Position numbers and translations under genes: made by a program
Source: Vibrio splendidus 12E03
GTDB taxonomy: Bacteria; Pseudomonadota; Gammaproteobacteria; Enterobacterales; Vibrionaceae
Assembly: GCF_000272105.2 (NCBI RefSeq)
Contig: NZ_AJZD02000062.1
Location: 1-64,000, forward strand
DNA length: 64,000 bases
Direction: 5' to 3'
Notes under the pieces: generated by a model
The model's database searches: none
Told to the model about the DNA's origin: nothing
The model's input: only the letters and a program-made list of their open reading frames with translations
Shown: positions 17,686 through 24,709 of the stretch, in pieces
Position numbering within the stretch: position 1 is the stretch's first letter
Layout of the letters: each line of letters begins with the position of its first letter

Positions 17686-18552
17686 ATGATGAACGTGAAA
17701 GCGATGCGCGGAGAGCTTTACCTTCTATTTGCCACCCTGCTAGCTGGGGTGGGGTGGATTGCATCTAAGCTGGTGGTATTAGAAATGCCTGGGCCAGTGT
17801 TCATTGGTGTGCGATTCCTCGTCGCGAGTCTTATTCTTCTGCCATTTTGTATTCACCATATTCGTAAGCTTTCGCTTAAGCAGATTCTGTCTCTTTGCGG
17901 CGTGGGTTTGTTGTTGTCTGCCTCATTACAGGTATGGGTGTTTGCGGTTTCAGTGACGGAAAGCCTGTCGGAAGGGGCATTCATCATGAGCTTAGCTATG
18001 ATCATTGCCCCCTTTGTGTCTTGGATTTTGTTCCGAGTTAAGCCTAATCGTGCGTTTTGGATGTCTTTCCCTATCGCGATTATCGGCATGCTATTGCTGA
18101 CTCTGGGCAACGGCTGGCATGTTGAGCAGAGTCAGATTTACTTCTTACTAGCATCGATGTTGTTGTCCGTTCACTTTGTGATGAACAAGCGTGTGATTAC
18201 CAATATCAAGCCTATCGCATCAATCTGTGTGCAACTGTTTGTGGTGGGTGTGAGTGGTTTAGCCTTTGCTTCTATGACTGCTCAGCCGGAGTTCGAAATC
18301 ACCAAAACCTTAGTCTTCTGGTTTATTGTCTCTGCGGTGATCGCAACGTCTATTCGTTACTTGCTGCAAACGGTCGGTCAGCACTCCGTGAACATGGAAG
18401 TGGCGGCATTGATCATGATTCTTGAGCCAGTGTGGACGCTGCTGTTAAGTGTGAGTGTGCTTGGCGAAAGTGTAGAGATGCAGAAGCTGCTCGGTGGGGC
18501 GGTGATCATTGCTTCACTGTTTTGCTATATCAAATGGTCGAGACGAAAATAA
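17686..18552 (+). CDS. EamA/DMT-family inner-membrane transporter
   Basis: The 288-residue product has ten membrane helices arranged as two EamA repeats, typical of drug/metabolite exporters of the RhaT/YdcZ type. The ATG at 17686 is chosen because the longer frame would start inside the nemA terminator. The first repeat includes GPVFIGVRFLVASLILLPF; the second ends with EPVWTLLLSVSVLGESVE. The substrate is unknown. It is a single-gene unit with terminators on both sides. Confidence 0.87.
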   Translation: MMNVKAMRGELYLLFATLLAGVGWIASKLVVLEMPGPVFIGVRFLVASLILLPFCIHHIRKLSLKQILSLCGVGLLLSASLQVWVFAVSVTESLSEGAFIMSLAMIIAPFVSWILFRVKPNRAFWMSFPIAIIGMLLLTLGNGWHVEQSQIYFLLASMLLSVHFVMNKRVITNIKPIASICVQLFVVGVSGLAFASMTAQPEFEITKTLVFWFIVSAVIATSIRYLLQTVGQHSVNMEVAALIMILEPVWTLLLSVSVLGESVEMQKLLGGAVIIASLFCYIKWSRRK

Positions 18553-18553
18553 A

Positions 18554-18587
18554 ACACTCGGCGCAAGGCCGAGTGTGGGTTGTTTTT
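18554..18587 (+). terminator. Terminator of the EamA transporter gene
   Basis: The perfect 9-pair arms ACACTCGGC and GCCGAGTGT surround loop GCAAG and are followed by GGGTTGTTTTT. Confidence 0.82.
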
Positions 18588-19022
18588 CAATACACGTTCA
18601 GAGTGTAATAATTTCTAAGCACTAAGCTTGGTAAGCAGTGAACGCGGTAAGATCAGATTGCCGCGACTACTTTCTGAAGTAGCTTGAGCATTTCTTGCTG
18701 TTCTTCAGCATCTAACTCGTTCATCAACTCTTTGTTTAAACGAACGGGGATAGGAACGAGTTGTTCTTCAAGTGCTTGTCTGAGCTTTATCAGGCGAGTG
18801 TTGAACAAGACTTGTCGAGTGCAGAGCAAGGGTTAAATTCTGCGAATAAGACGTGCAAAGGGTGTCACCGTACTTATCGTTCTCGTTGGTAACGATTTTA
18901 ACAACGAGCTTTGAATATAGGTGGTAAAGTCGAACCCTTACCACCATAGTCCTATCGCACAGCCTTCTTTTCTTTGTGCTATCAATTCGAATGCACTAGG
19001 GGCGGGAAAGGACGTGAATGAA
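18588..19022. other. Spacer holding a decayed regulator fragment
   Basis: Apart from the fragment at 18653-18832, the stretch contains an 8-pair stem with arms GGTGGTAA (18920-18927) and TTACCACC (18938-18945). This could be the leftward 3' end of ppiB, although no T-run follows. No intact gene is visible. Confidence 0.5.
18653..18832 (-). pseudogene. Possible remnant of a MarR-like regulator (C-terminal end)
   Basis: A 59-codon open frame without a sensible start reads, near its end, RLNKELMNELDAEEQQEMLK and then LLQKVVAAI. This looks like the C-terminal helices of a MarR/SlyA regulator. An in-frame stop (18833-18835) precedes it, and a different frame further upstream (about 18800-18880) still looks protein-like (NENDKYGDTLC), which fits a frameshifted or deleted gene. 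The DNA-binding domain is missing. The family call is by eye only. Confidence 0.35.
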
Positions 19023-19517
19023 TTACTCGTTGATGGTGACTTTAGTAATCACAATATCTTCGCAAGGCACATCTTCGTGTCCCCAACGAATGGTTGTTGG
19101 TGCGACAGCGATTTTGTTTACCACATCCATACCCGCTGAAACCTTACCGAATACCGCGTAACCCCAGCCAGCGTTGGTTGTTGAGGTGTGATCGAGGAAA
19201 TCGTTGTCATCTAGGTTGATGAAGAACTGCGCCGTTGCAGAATGTGGTGCATCAGTACGAGCCATTGCCAGAGAACCAATCACATTCTTCAATCCACGGT
19301 TTGCTTCGTTGACGATTGGGGCACGAGTTGGTTTTTCTGTCATGTCGATAGTGTGACCACCACCTTGAATCATGAAACCTTCAATAACACGGTGAAATGT
19401 CGTGCCTTCGTAGAAACCGTCTTGGCAGTATTTAAGGAAGTTTTTCGACGTTACTGGCGCTTTTTCAAGGTTCAGTTCAATCTCGATATCGCCAAAGTTG
19501 GTGGTGAAAGTAATCAT
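19023..19517 (-). CDS. ppiB: Peptidyl-prolyl cis-trans isomerase B (cyclophilin)
   Basis: This 164-residue cytosolic cyclophilin catalyses proline isomerisation during protein folding, and its length equals E. coli PpiB. The active-site patch [14 protein letters not shown] and the motif [16 protein letters not shown] are present. It has no signal peptide, which separates it from periplasmic PpiA. It stands alone on the minus strand, 123 bases beyond a TetR gene that ends before it. Confidence 0.95.
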   Translation of the reverse strand: MITFTTNFGDIEIELNLEKAPVTSKNFLKYCQDGFYEGTTFHRVIEGFMIQGGGHTIDMTEKPTRAPIVNEANRGLKNVIGSLAMARTDAPHSATAQFFINLDDNDFLDHTSTTNAGWGYAVFGKVSAGMDVVNKIAVAPTTIRWGHEDVPCEDIVITKVTINE

Positions 19518-19612
19518 AGGGTTACCTAAAGTTGAAGTTTTACTGAGTCGTAATGACGAAAGTGGATTGCAGTATAGGGAAAATAACAGCAGATACTAGT
19601 GATGGTTTTATT

Positions 19613-19635
19613 GTGGTTGAATTCTCATCAACCAC
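19613..19635 (-). terminator. Terminator of the TetR gene
   Basis: On the minus strand the arms GTGGTTGA and TCAACCAC form a perfect 8-pair stem followed by AATAAAACC. It lies 5 bases beyond the TetR stop. The T-content downstream is modest. Confidence 0.5.
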
Positions 19636-19640
19636 CAAAA

Positions 19641-20249
19641 TCACGCCTGATATTGTTTAAGGAACATCTCGACACTTGAAGTAATGATCACTTGTTTGTG
19701 CGCAGCATCTGGTGACGGCACATGACCAATGATTTGCGGCCAAAACGCAAAAGACTTAAGCAGACCAATGAACTGCGTGGAGGCGAATTGTGGGTCTAGT
19801 TCTACTAAACGACCGTCTGCCAACGCGGCTTTAATCCAGGTTGTAAGTCCACTTTCTGCTTGGGAATATTTTTCCATCGCTTGATGCGCCAGTTCGGCGT
19901 TATGGAAATACTCTGAGAACAACACGCGTGACAGGTCGATGAAGCCTTCAGACTCAAGTAACTCAAGTTCTTGATTGGCTATCGACGAAAGCTGTTCTTC
20001 AAGTGGCAGTTCTGCTTGATAAGGGAAATGCGTCGCGGCCAGAGTTTTGCTCCAAATGCTGTCCAGAATCTCATCTAAAAGCAGCTCTTTGCTGGCAAAG
20101 TGATTGTATACGGTTCGCTTTGATACTTCTGCGCGGCTCGATATTTTATCCATGCTGGTGGCCTTGTAGCCATGCTCAGTAAACTCTGCGATAGCAGCGG
20201 CAACGATCGATTCACGTTTTCTTTGGCTCAGCGTTTTTTTTACAGTCAT
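19641..20249 (-). CDS. TetR/AcrR-family transcriptional regulator
   Basis: The 202-residue protein carries a TetR helix-turn-helix at about 8-55 (FTEHGYKATSMDKISSRAEV, then SKRTVYNHFASKELLLDEIL) and a helical ligand domain. ATG 20249 is chosen over an upstream TTG that lacks an SD. It diverges from the ybiB-like gene, and the gap between them holds palindromes that could be its operator. Regulators like this often govern efflux; the RND pair at the left edge or the MATE gene are possible targets, but nothing in the sequence proves it. Confidence 0.88.
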   Translation of the reverse strand: MTVKKTLSQRKRESIVAAAIAEFTEHGYKATSMDKISSRAEVSKRTVYNHFASKELLLDEILDSIWSKTLAATHFPYQAELPLEEQLSSIANQELELLESEGFIDLSRVLFSEYFHNAELAHQAMEKYSQAESGLTTWIKAALADGRLVELDPQFASTQFIGLLKSFAFWPQIIGHVPSPDAAHKQVIITSSVEMFLKQYQA

Positions 20250-20302
20250 CGGGATACTACTCAATATGTCGCGGTTAGCATTACATCCGCTAATTTTACA
20301 CC

Positions 20303-20340
20303 AGTAAGTTTACTTTTAGAACACCAATCCGCGTATTGGT
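20303..20340. promoter_or_regulatory. Candidate TetR operators between TetR and ybiB-like genes
   Basis: Two dyads lie in the divergent gap: AGTAAGTTTACT (20303-20314) and ACCAATCCGCGTATTGGT (20323-20340; 16 of 18 positions symmetric, centred on CGCG). The second has the size expected for a TetR dimer site. Autoregulation is the simplest reading. Confidence 0.45.
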
Positions 20341-20446
20341 AATTCGGTCGAGAGCAACTGAATCGCTTTGCAATGCACGGTGGGTATCATAGAATCGAAA
20401 GTGTATTCGAATTTTATTGATATCAACGGAAGAGAATAAACAATCA

Positions 20447-21403
20447 ATGAGTAGTATTTTAGAGTGTATTCGTACAGTTGGACGAGGAGAAAGAGGGCGT
20501 AAGCCTTTATCGTTCGAACAAGCCTACCGCATCATGGATGAGTATTTAAGCGGAGAAGTCGGTGACGACCAAATGGCTATGCTACTGATGTTGATTCGTG
20601 TGCAGAATGAAACCAATGAAGAGATCGCTGGCTTTGTAAAAGCGTTTCAATCTCGAGTGCCAGATTTAGGCGCTGATATTGATTGGCCGTGTTATGCAGG
20701 TAAGCGTAACGATAACGCCAGTGGCAAGCCTTGGAACTTGTTGGCGGCAAAAATCTTAGCTGACAATGGCTATAAAGTGTTAATGCATGGCTATATGGAT
20801 AAGCCGAGCGGTAGGACGCACGTTGAAAGCCATTTGCAAGATGTCGGTGTGCAAAGTGCTGAGAGCCCTGAACATGCTAAGTCGATTCTTGAACAAGACG
20901 GCATTGCTTATTTACCGCTAGCTAACTTTGCGCCCGAAGCGCAAACCATGATTGGTTGGAAACACCGTTACGGTTTGAGAACACCAATTAACACGGTAGT
21001 TCGAGCATTGAATCCGGGTGGTGGCCGTTTAGGTCTGCGTGGCAGTTTCCATCCTGGCTTCCCACAACTTCATGCGGAAGTTGAGCATGTTATTGGCAAT
21101 AAATCCCACTCGGTGATTTCATTCAAAGGGATGAACGGTGAGTCTGAATATAATCCTAAAGTTAGCCAAACGGTGTGGATGAGCTCTCCTGACAAAGTCG
21201 AATCGTTCTACTGGGAAGAGATGATGAACCTAGAGTTGCCATTTCCTAGTCAATGTGTACTTGGCACTTCGGCTGAAGAGATGGCGCTAATGGCGAATAC
21301 CGTTGTCGACAGCATGACAGCCATTCTGTTTGCGGAAACGCACGATAAAACTGAGGCATACCAGAAAGCGGTGCGTTTGTGGCATGGGTATTGTGCGCGT
21401 TAG
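20447..21403 (+). CDS. ybiB: TrpD2/YbiB-like glycosyltransferase-fold protein
   Basis: The 318-residue protein belongs to the anthranilate phosphoribosyltransferase-fold family, with the helical N-terminal domain (LSFEQAYRIMDEYLSGEVGD) and the alpha/beta domain containing NPGGGRLGLRG. It is closest to E. coli YbiB, a nucleic-acid-binding TrpD2 protein and not the tryptophan enzyme; the canonical GTGGD loop of TrpD is not seen. GGAAGAG precedes ATG 20447; an earlier TTG at 20417 is less likely. Its role may relate to DNA damage or nucleic-acid binding, as for YbiB. Confidence 0.82.
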   Translation: MSSILECIRTVGRGERGRKPLSFEQAYRIMDEYLSGEVGDDQMAMLLMLIRVQNETNEEIAGFVKAFQSRVPDLGADIDWPCYAGKRNDNASGKPWNLLAAKILADNGYKVLMHGYMDKPSGRTHVESHLQDVGVQSAESPEHAKSILEQDGIAYLPLANFAPEAQTMIGWKHRYGLRTPINTVVRALNPGGGRLGLRGSFHPGFPQLHAEVEHVIGNKSHSVISFKGMNGESEYNPKVSQTVWMSSPDKVESFYWEEMMNLELPFPSQCVLGTSAEEMALMANTVVDSMTAILFAETHDKTEAYQKAVRLWHGYCAR

Positions 21404-21429
21404 ATGATGGTTTGTAGCCAATGAGAGAA

Positions 21430-21453
21430 GGTCAGCGAGCGCTGGCCTTTTTT
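21430..21453 (+). terminator. Terminator after ybiB-like gene
   Basis: The arms GGTCAGCG and CGCTGGCC (one G-T pair) are separated by AG and followed by seven T residues. Confidence 0.75.
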
Positions 21454-21501
21454 ATGCTTAATTTCTAGTAATGGCTTTTCGTGCGTGCCCAAACAATAGA
21501 G

Positions 21502-21798
21502 CTACTTCACTCGCATCAAGCGATGCATTTTGTCTTCGAACTGAATCTCAATCACCTGTGAGATTTTCATCTTATCAACACGATCAAGCATTCTCACTTG
21601 GTAATCACGTTTTTTCATCCACTCTAGCGGTTCTTTAAATCCATCTTCATTAATCACAAACGACTGATCGGTAATAGAGTCTTCAAAGATATGAACCACC
21701 CAAATGCGTGATTGGAAATCCAATAACTCACTAAAGTAGCTTTTTAACTTAGGTAAGGAATTAGTTAGATACGTTTTAGGTGAGGTTTGAGAAGACAT
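21502..21798 (-). CDS. Conserved-looking small protein of unknown function
   Basis: I do not recognise this 98-residue protein. It is soluble and charged, begins MSSQTSPKTYLTNSLPKLKS, and contains SRIWVVHIFEDSITDQSFVI and a basic C-terminal end. Its mixed alpha/beta pattern looks like a genuine folded domain. A longer frame to 21894 exists, but a good sigma70-like promoter lies inside that extension (21847-21876), so the start at 21798 is preferred. Confidence 0.6.
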   Translation of the reverse strand: MSSQTSPKTYLTNSLPKLKSYFSELLDFQSRIWVVHIFEDSITDQSFVINEDGFKEPLEWMKKRDYQVRMLDRVDKMKISQVIEIQFEDKMHRLMRVK

Positions 21799-21846
21799 AG
21801 TAAACCATATTTGGACAATGAAAATCGGCAAGGACGCCGTCTGATC

Positions 21847-21876
21847 ATTATAGCCTTTACCCGTTAGGCTTGTCAG
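21847..21876 (-). promoter_or_regulatory. Sigma70-like promoter for the 98-residue protein gene
   Basis: On the minus strand CTGACA (-35, 21871-21876) and TATAAT (-10, 21847-21852) are separated by 18 bases. Transcription would begin near 21840, about 42 bases before ATG 21798. Confidence 0.6.
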
Positions 21877-21976
21877 GTCGAATTCGGCAGCCATTCACGG
21901 CGATTACGCTTGCTAATGCTTTGCTATTGCTACTGTGGCTGCCAGTTCGTGATTAACCAAACCGGTGTCGGATTCA

Positions 21977-22210
21977 CTATTTTACGAATAGGCCGAAGTC
22001 GATCTCTTGTTCTCTTTGATACTTCACCAGCTTCACTTTTAGGTCGTGTTTTACTGCTAAATCAATGGCTAAGCATGACATGCGTTTTATCTCATCAACG
22101 CAGCTTGATATCAGCGGTTTTTCTTGATTATCGATAGTGGCGATGAGTGTGTTTTCTGTGCCGTCGTTACCTGCATAAACATACGCGTACATGTTGTTGT
22201 CGTGTTGCAT
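21977..22210 (-). CDS. Small protein of unknown function
   Basis: This 77-residue protein is not recognised. It begins MQHDNNMYAYVYAGNDGTEN and has an alternating beta-like start, a central helix (SSCVDEIKRMSCLAIDLAVK) and a charged end. AGGAAG stands four bases before ATG 22210, which supports translation. It lies upstream of the 98-residue gene on the same strand but is separated by about 180 bases with its own downstream promoter. Confidence 0.55.
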   Translation of the reverse strand: MQHDNNMYAYVYAGNDGTENTLIATIDNQEKPLISSCVDEIKRMSCLAIDLAVKHDLKVKLVKYQREQEIDFGLFVK

Positions 22211-22512
22211 AAACTTCCTAAATCGGGGTTTCTAATTATTAGTGCGGTGAAGATTACAGGGTTTATTTACGCAGGCTAGTTTGGCTAAGTAAGGTTAAGC
22301 AAGGGAAAGTAAGGCTTTGTAAGAGCTCTTTTTTTCTTTTTTCTGGCGTTCGAAAACGTGCTCAACCCTTTGTTTGTCTCACTTTTTTGTCTTGTTAGGT
22401 TTTGCCTATCAATAAAATTGTTGAAATCCATTTAGTAAAATCAAGATTTTAGACAACAATTAACTTAACAAGATAGAAAAATATATGACGCAAAGTATTT
22501 AGGGAGAACGCA
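22211..22512. other. Spacer with purine-rich imperfect repeats
   Basis: Between two divergent genes, 22283-22325 holds four roughly ten-base units related to TAAGTAAGG (TAAGTAAGG, TAAGCAAGG, AAAGTAAGG, TTGTAAGAG), followed by a T-rich tract. The remainder is AT-rich and must include the promoters of both flanking genes. No gene is visible. Confidence 0.4.
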
Positions 22513-22929
22513 ATGCATTCAATTAAAGTGAAAGATTACATGACGCAGCAGGTTGTGACATTTACTCCTGATATGCCGTTAAGTCTAGCGTTAGACAAAG
22601 TGATGCGTAGCCACCACATGGGTGGACCCGTAATCGATGATAATGAACAAGTGATTGGCTTCCTTTCAGAGCAGGATTTACTCGAGAAACTTGTGAAGGT
22701 CAGTTACTTCTGCCAAGACACACACCTTGTAGGTGACTGTATGTACCAAGAAGTACTGTCGGTGTCTCCTGACTTATCCATTATTGAATTGGCGGACATG
22801 ATGCAGGTTGGAAAACCTAAAGCATACCCTGTGATCGATAATCGAAAACTGGTGGGTATTATCACCAGAACCGATGTTTTGAGAGCAATCGGCAAGAATT
22901 TGGAAGAATGCTTCAAACATCAGGTATAG
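22513..22929 (+). CDS. Tandem CBS-domain protein
   Basis: The 138-residue protein consists almost entirely of two CBS motifs. The first spans about 6-62 (KVDYMTQQ-like start, GGPVIDDNEQVIGFLSEQDL), the second about 75-130 (PVIDNRKLVGIITRTDVLRA). Stand-alone CBS pairs bind adenosine nucleotides and regulate partner proteins. The partner is unknown. AGGGAG stands upstream of ATG 22513, and a strong terminator follows, so this is a single-gene unit. Confidence 0.9.
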   Translation: MHSIKVKDYMTQQVVTFTPDMPLSLALDKVMRSHHMGGPVIDDNEQVIGFLSEQDLLEKLVKVSYFCQDTHLVGDCMYQEVLSVSPDLSIIELADMMQVGKPKAYPVIDNRKLVGIITRTDVLRAIGKNLEECFKHQV

Positions 22930-22971
22930 TAGCGTGTTAAGAACGATTATTTTTCTCAATACCCTCAATTG

Positions 22972-22999
22972 AAAAAAGGCGCACTAGCGCCTTTTTTTT
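22972..22999 (+). terminator. Terminator after CBS protein gene
   Basis: AAAAAAGGCGC and GCGCCTTTTTTTT flank loop ACTA. The A-tract also makes it usable on the minus strand. Confidence 0.92.
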
Positions 23000-23092
23000 G
23001 TATAGCGCTTTTTTTGGTCGATCCTTTCTTTGTGGATCCCTAGTCTGTTGATTGGGCTTTAGCTCTTGGGTATTCCAACTTTTGGAGGTTTC

Positions 23093-24556
23093 ATGTCAAA
23101 TCAAACGGCAAAGTTTGTTGAAGGTTCAACGATGCGCCACATATTGGTGATGTCGGGGGCTGGCTCTGTCGGTTTGATGGCGTTATTTGTGGTCGACTTA
23201 CTCGACATGCTGTTTATCAGTATGCTCGGACAGGTCGAATTGGCTGCTGCGGTAGGCTTTGCAGGTACGCTGACTTTCTTTTCTACCTCCGTTTCTATCG
23301 GTACTTCCATTGCCATGGGCGCATTAGTGTCCAAAGCCATCGGCTCAAAGAATCAAGAGCACGCTCGAAACCTAAGCACCAGTATCATGATGACTGCGTT
23401 TGTTATCAGTTCAACCATAACTGCAATCATGTTCGCTTATATTCCAGAGCTGCTAGCCGCGATAGGCGCTAAAGAGATTGCGGCCGAGCGCGCTCAAGCT
23501 TACCTACAGATTTTGCTACCAAGTGGTCCATTTTTGGCGTTAGCGATGGCAGCGGGTGCGGGCTTAAGAGCGGCAGGTGATGCCAAACGTTCGATGTGGG
23601 CAACTTTGTCGGGCGGCATTGTTAACGCGATTCTCGATCCTCTGTTTATTTTTGGTTTTGGTTGGAACATCGAAGGGGCGGCTATCGCTTCGGTTGTCGC
23701 TCGTTTCTCGGTGCTATTCTTTTCGCTTTATCCTCTTATTCGCAGCCATCAGCTGGTGGCTCCGCCTTCTTTTGTGCAATGGCGTCTTAATATTCGACCA
23801 ATATTGGCGATTGCGCTGCCTGCGATTATCACTAATACCGCAACGCCTATCGGTAATGCGATTGTGACAACGGGTATCGCACAATATGGTGAGGACTTTG
23901 TCGCGGGCTTTGCCGTGATAGGTCGTCTGACGCCAGTTTGTTTTGCGGTTATCTTTGCCTTGTCTGGCGCTGTGGGGCCAATCATTGGTCAGAACTTTGG
24001 TGCTGAACGCATGGACAGAGTAAAAGAAACACTCAACAACTCATTATTGGTTACTACGGCATACACCATTGCCGTTTGTATCTTGTTGTACTTCGTTCAA
24101 GGTTATGTCATTCAAGGCTTTAGTCTACAAGGTGATGCAGCAATTATTGTGGCAGCTTTCTGTACCTATGTGGCTTTAACCTTCACCTTTAACGGTGCGC
24201 TATTTGTTGCCAACACCTCTTTTAATAACTTAGGCAAACCGCTTTACTCGACAGCATTGAATTTGGGCAAAGCGACGTTAGGTACTCTGCCGTTCGTCTA
24301 TCTAGGTTCGCAGTGGTATGGCGCTTTGGGTGTTCTCTATGGTCAAGCCTTGGGTAATGTTTTGTTCGGGATTTTAGGTATCTTGGTACTTCGACATCAT
24401 ATCGCTGAGCTGATGCAAGGTTCTCAAGTTGATCCAGTGGAAGATGATGTGTCGATTGTCAGTTTGAACACTCAGCCGTTTTGTTCACACGATGCGGTGC
24501 TTATCGATGATGTATCGGCAAACCGTGAAGAGTGTGCGGAGCTTAAATCTCAGTAA
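23093..24556 (+). CDS. MATE-family efflux transporter
   Basis: This 487-residue membrane protein has twelve helices in two MATE repeats, first from about residue 15 (MSGAGSVGLMALFVVDLLDM) and second from about 235 (ALPAIITNTATPIGNAIVTT). It would export organic cations, coupled to sodium or protons. GGAGG at 23083-23087 fixes the start at 23093. A hydrophilic tail of about 45 residues after the last helix is acidic. The substrate is unknown. Confidence 0.92.
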   Translation: MSNQTAKFVEGSTMRHILVMSGAGSVGLMALFVVDLLDMLFISMLGQVELAAAVGFAGTLTFFSTSVSIGTSIAMGALVSKAIGSKNQEHARNLSTSIMMTAFVISSTITAIMFAYIPELLAAIGAKEIAAERAQAYLQILLPSGPFLALAMAAGAGLRAAGDAKRSMWATLSGGIVNAILDPLFIFGFGWNIEGAAIASVVARFSVLFFSLYPLIRSHQLVAPPSFVQWRLNIRPILAIALPAIITNTATPIGNAIVTTGIAQYGEDFVAGFAVIGRLTPVCFAVIFALSGAVGPIIGQNFGAERMDRVKETLNNSLLVTTAYTIAVCILLYFVQGYVIQGFSLQGDAAIIVAAFCTYVALTFTFNGALFVANTSFNNLGKPLYSTALNLGKATLGTLPFVYLGSQWYGALGVLYGQALGNVLFGILGILVLRHHIAELMQGSQVDPVEDDVSIVSLNTQPFCSHDAVLIDDVSANREECAELKSQ

Positions 24557-24602
24557 GCCATCGGCGCTGGCATAATATTTTTGTTTTCTTGAAAACTTCT
24601 TC

Positions 24603-24634
24603 TTGACCTTGGAGTAGCCTCCAAGGTTTATACT
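24603..24634 (+). promoter_or_regulatory. ZntR/MerR-type promoter and operator for zntA
   Basis: TTGACC (-35, 24603-24608) and TATACT (-10, 24629-24634) are 20 bases apart, the over-long spacing typical of MerR-family activated promoters. The spacer is filled by the dyad ACCTTGGAG (24606-24614), TAGC, CTCCAAGGT (24619-24627). The layout closely matches ZntR-controlled zntA promoters. No zntR gene is in the window, so the activator would act in trans. Confidence 0.85.
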
Positions 24635-24709
24635 TTTGATGAACTTAAGGTTCTGTTGCTCGTGAGTTAGCAACAACCTCAAGGCTTTTGAGTATTAAGG
24701 AGATACATT

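Noticed and set aside
22513..22929. CBS protein as IMP dehydrogenase fragment
   Set aside because: It has its own start, ribosome-binding site and terminator and contains two complete CBS motifs, so it is a stand-alone protein.
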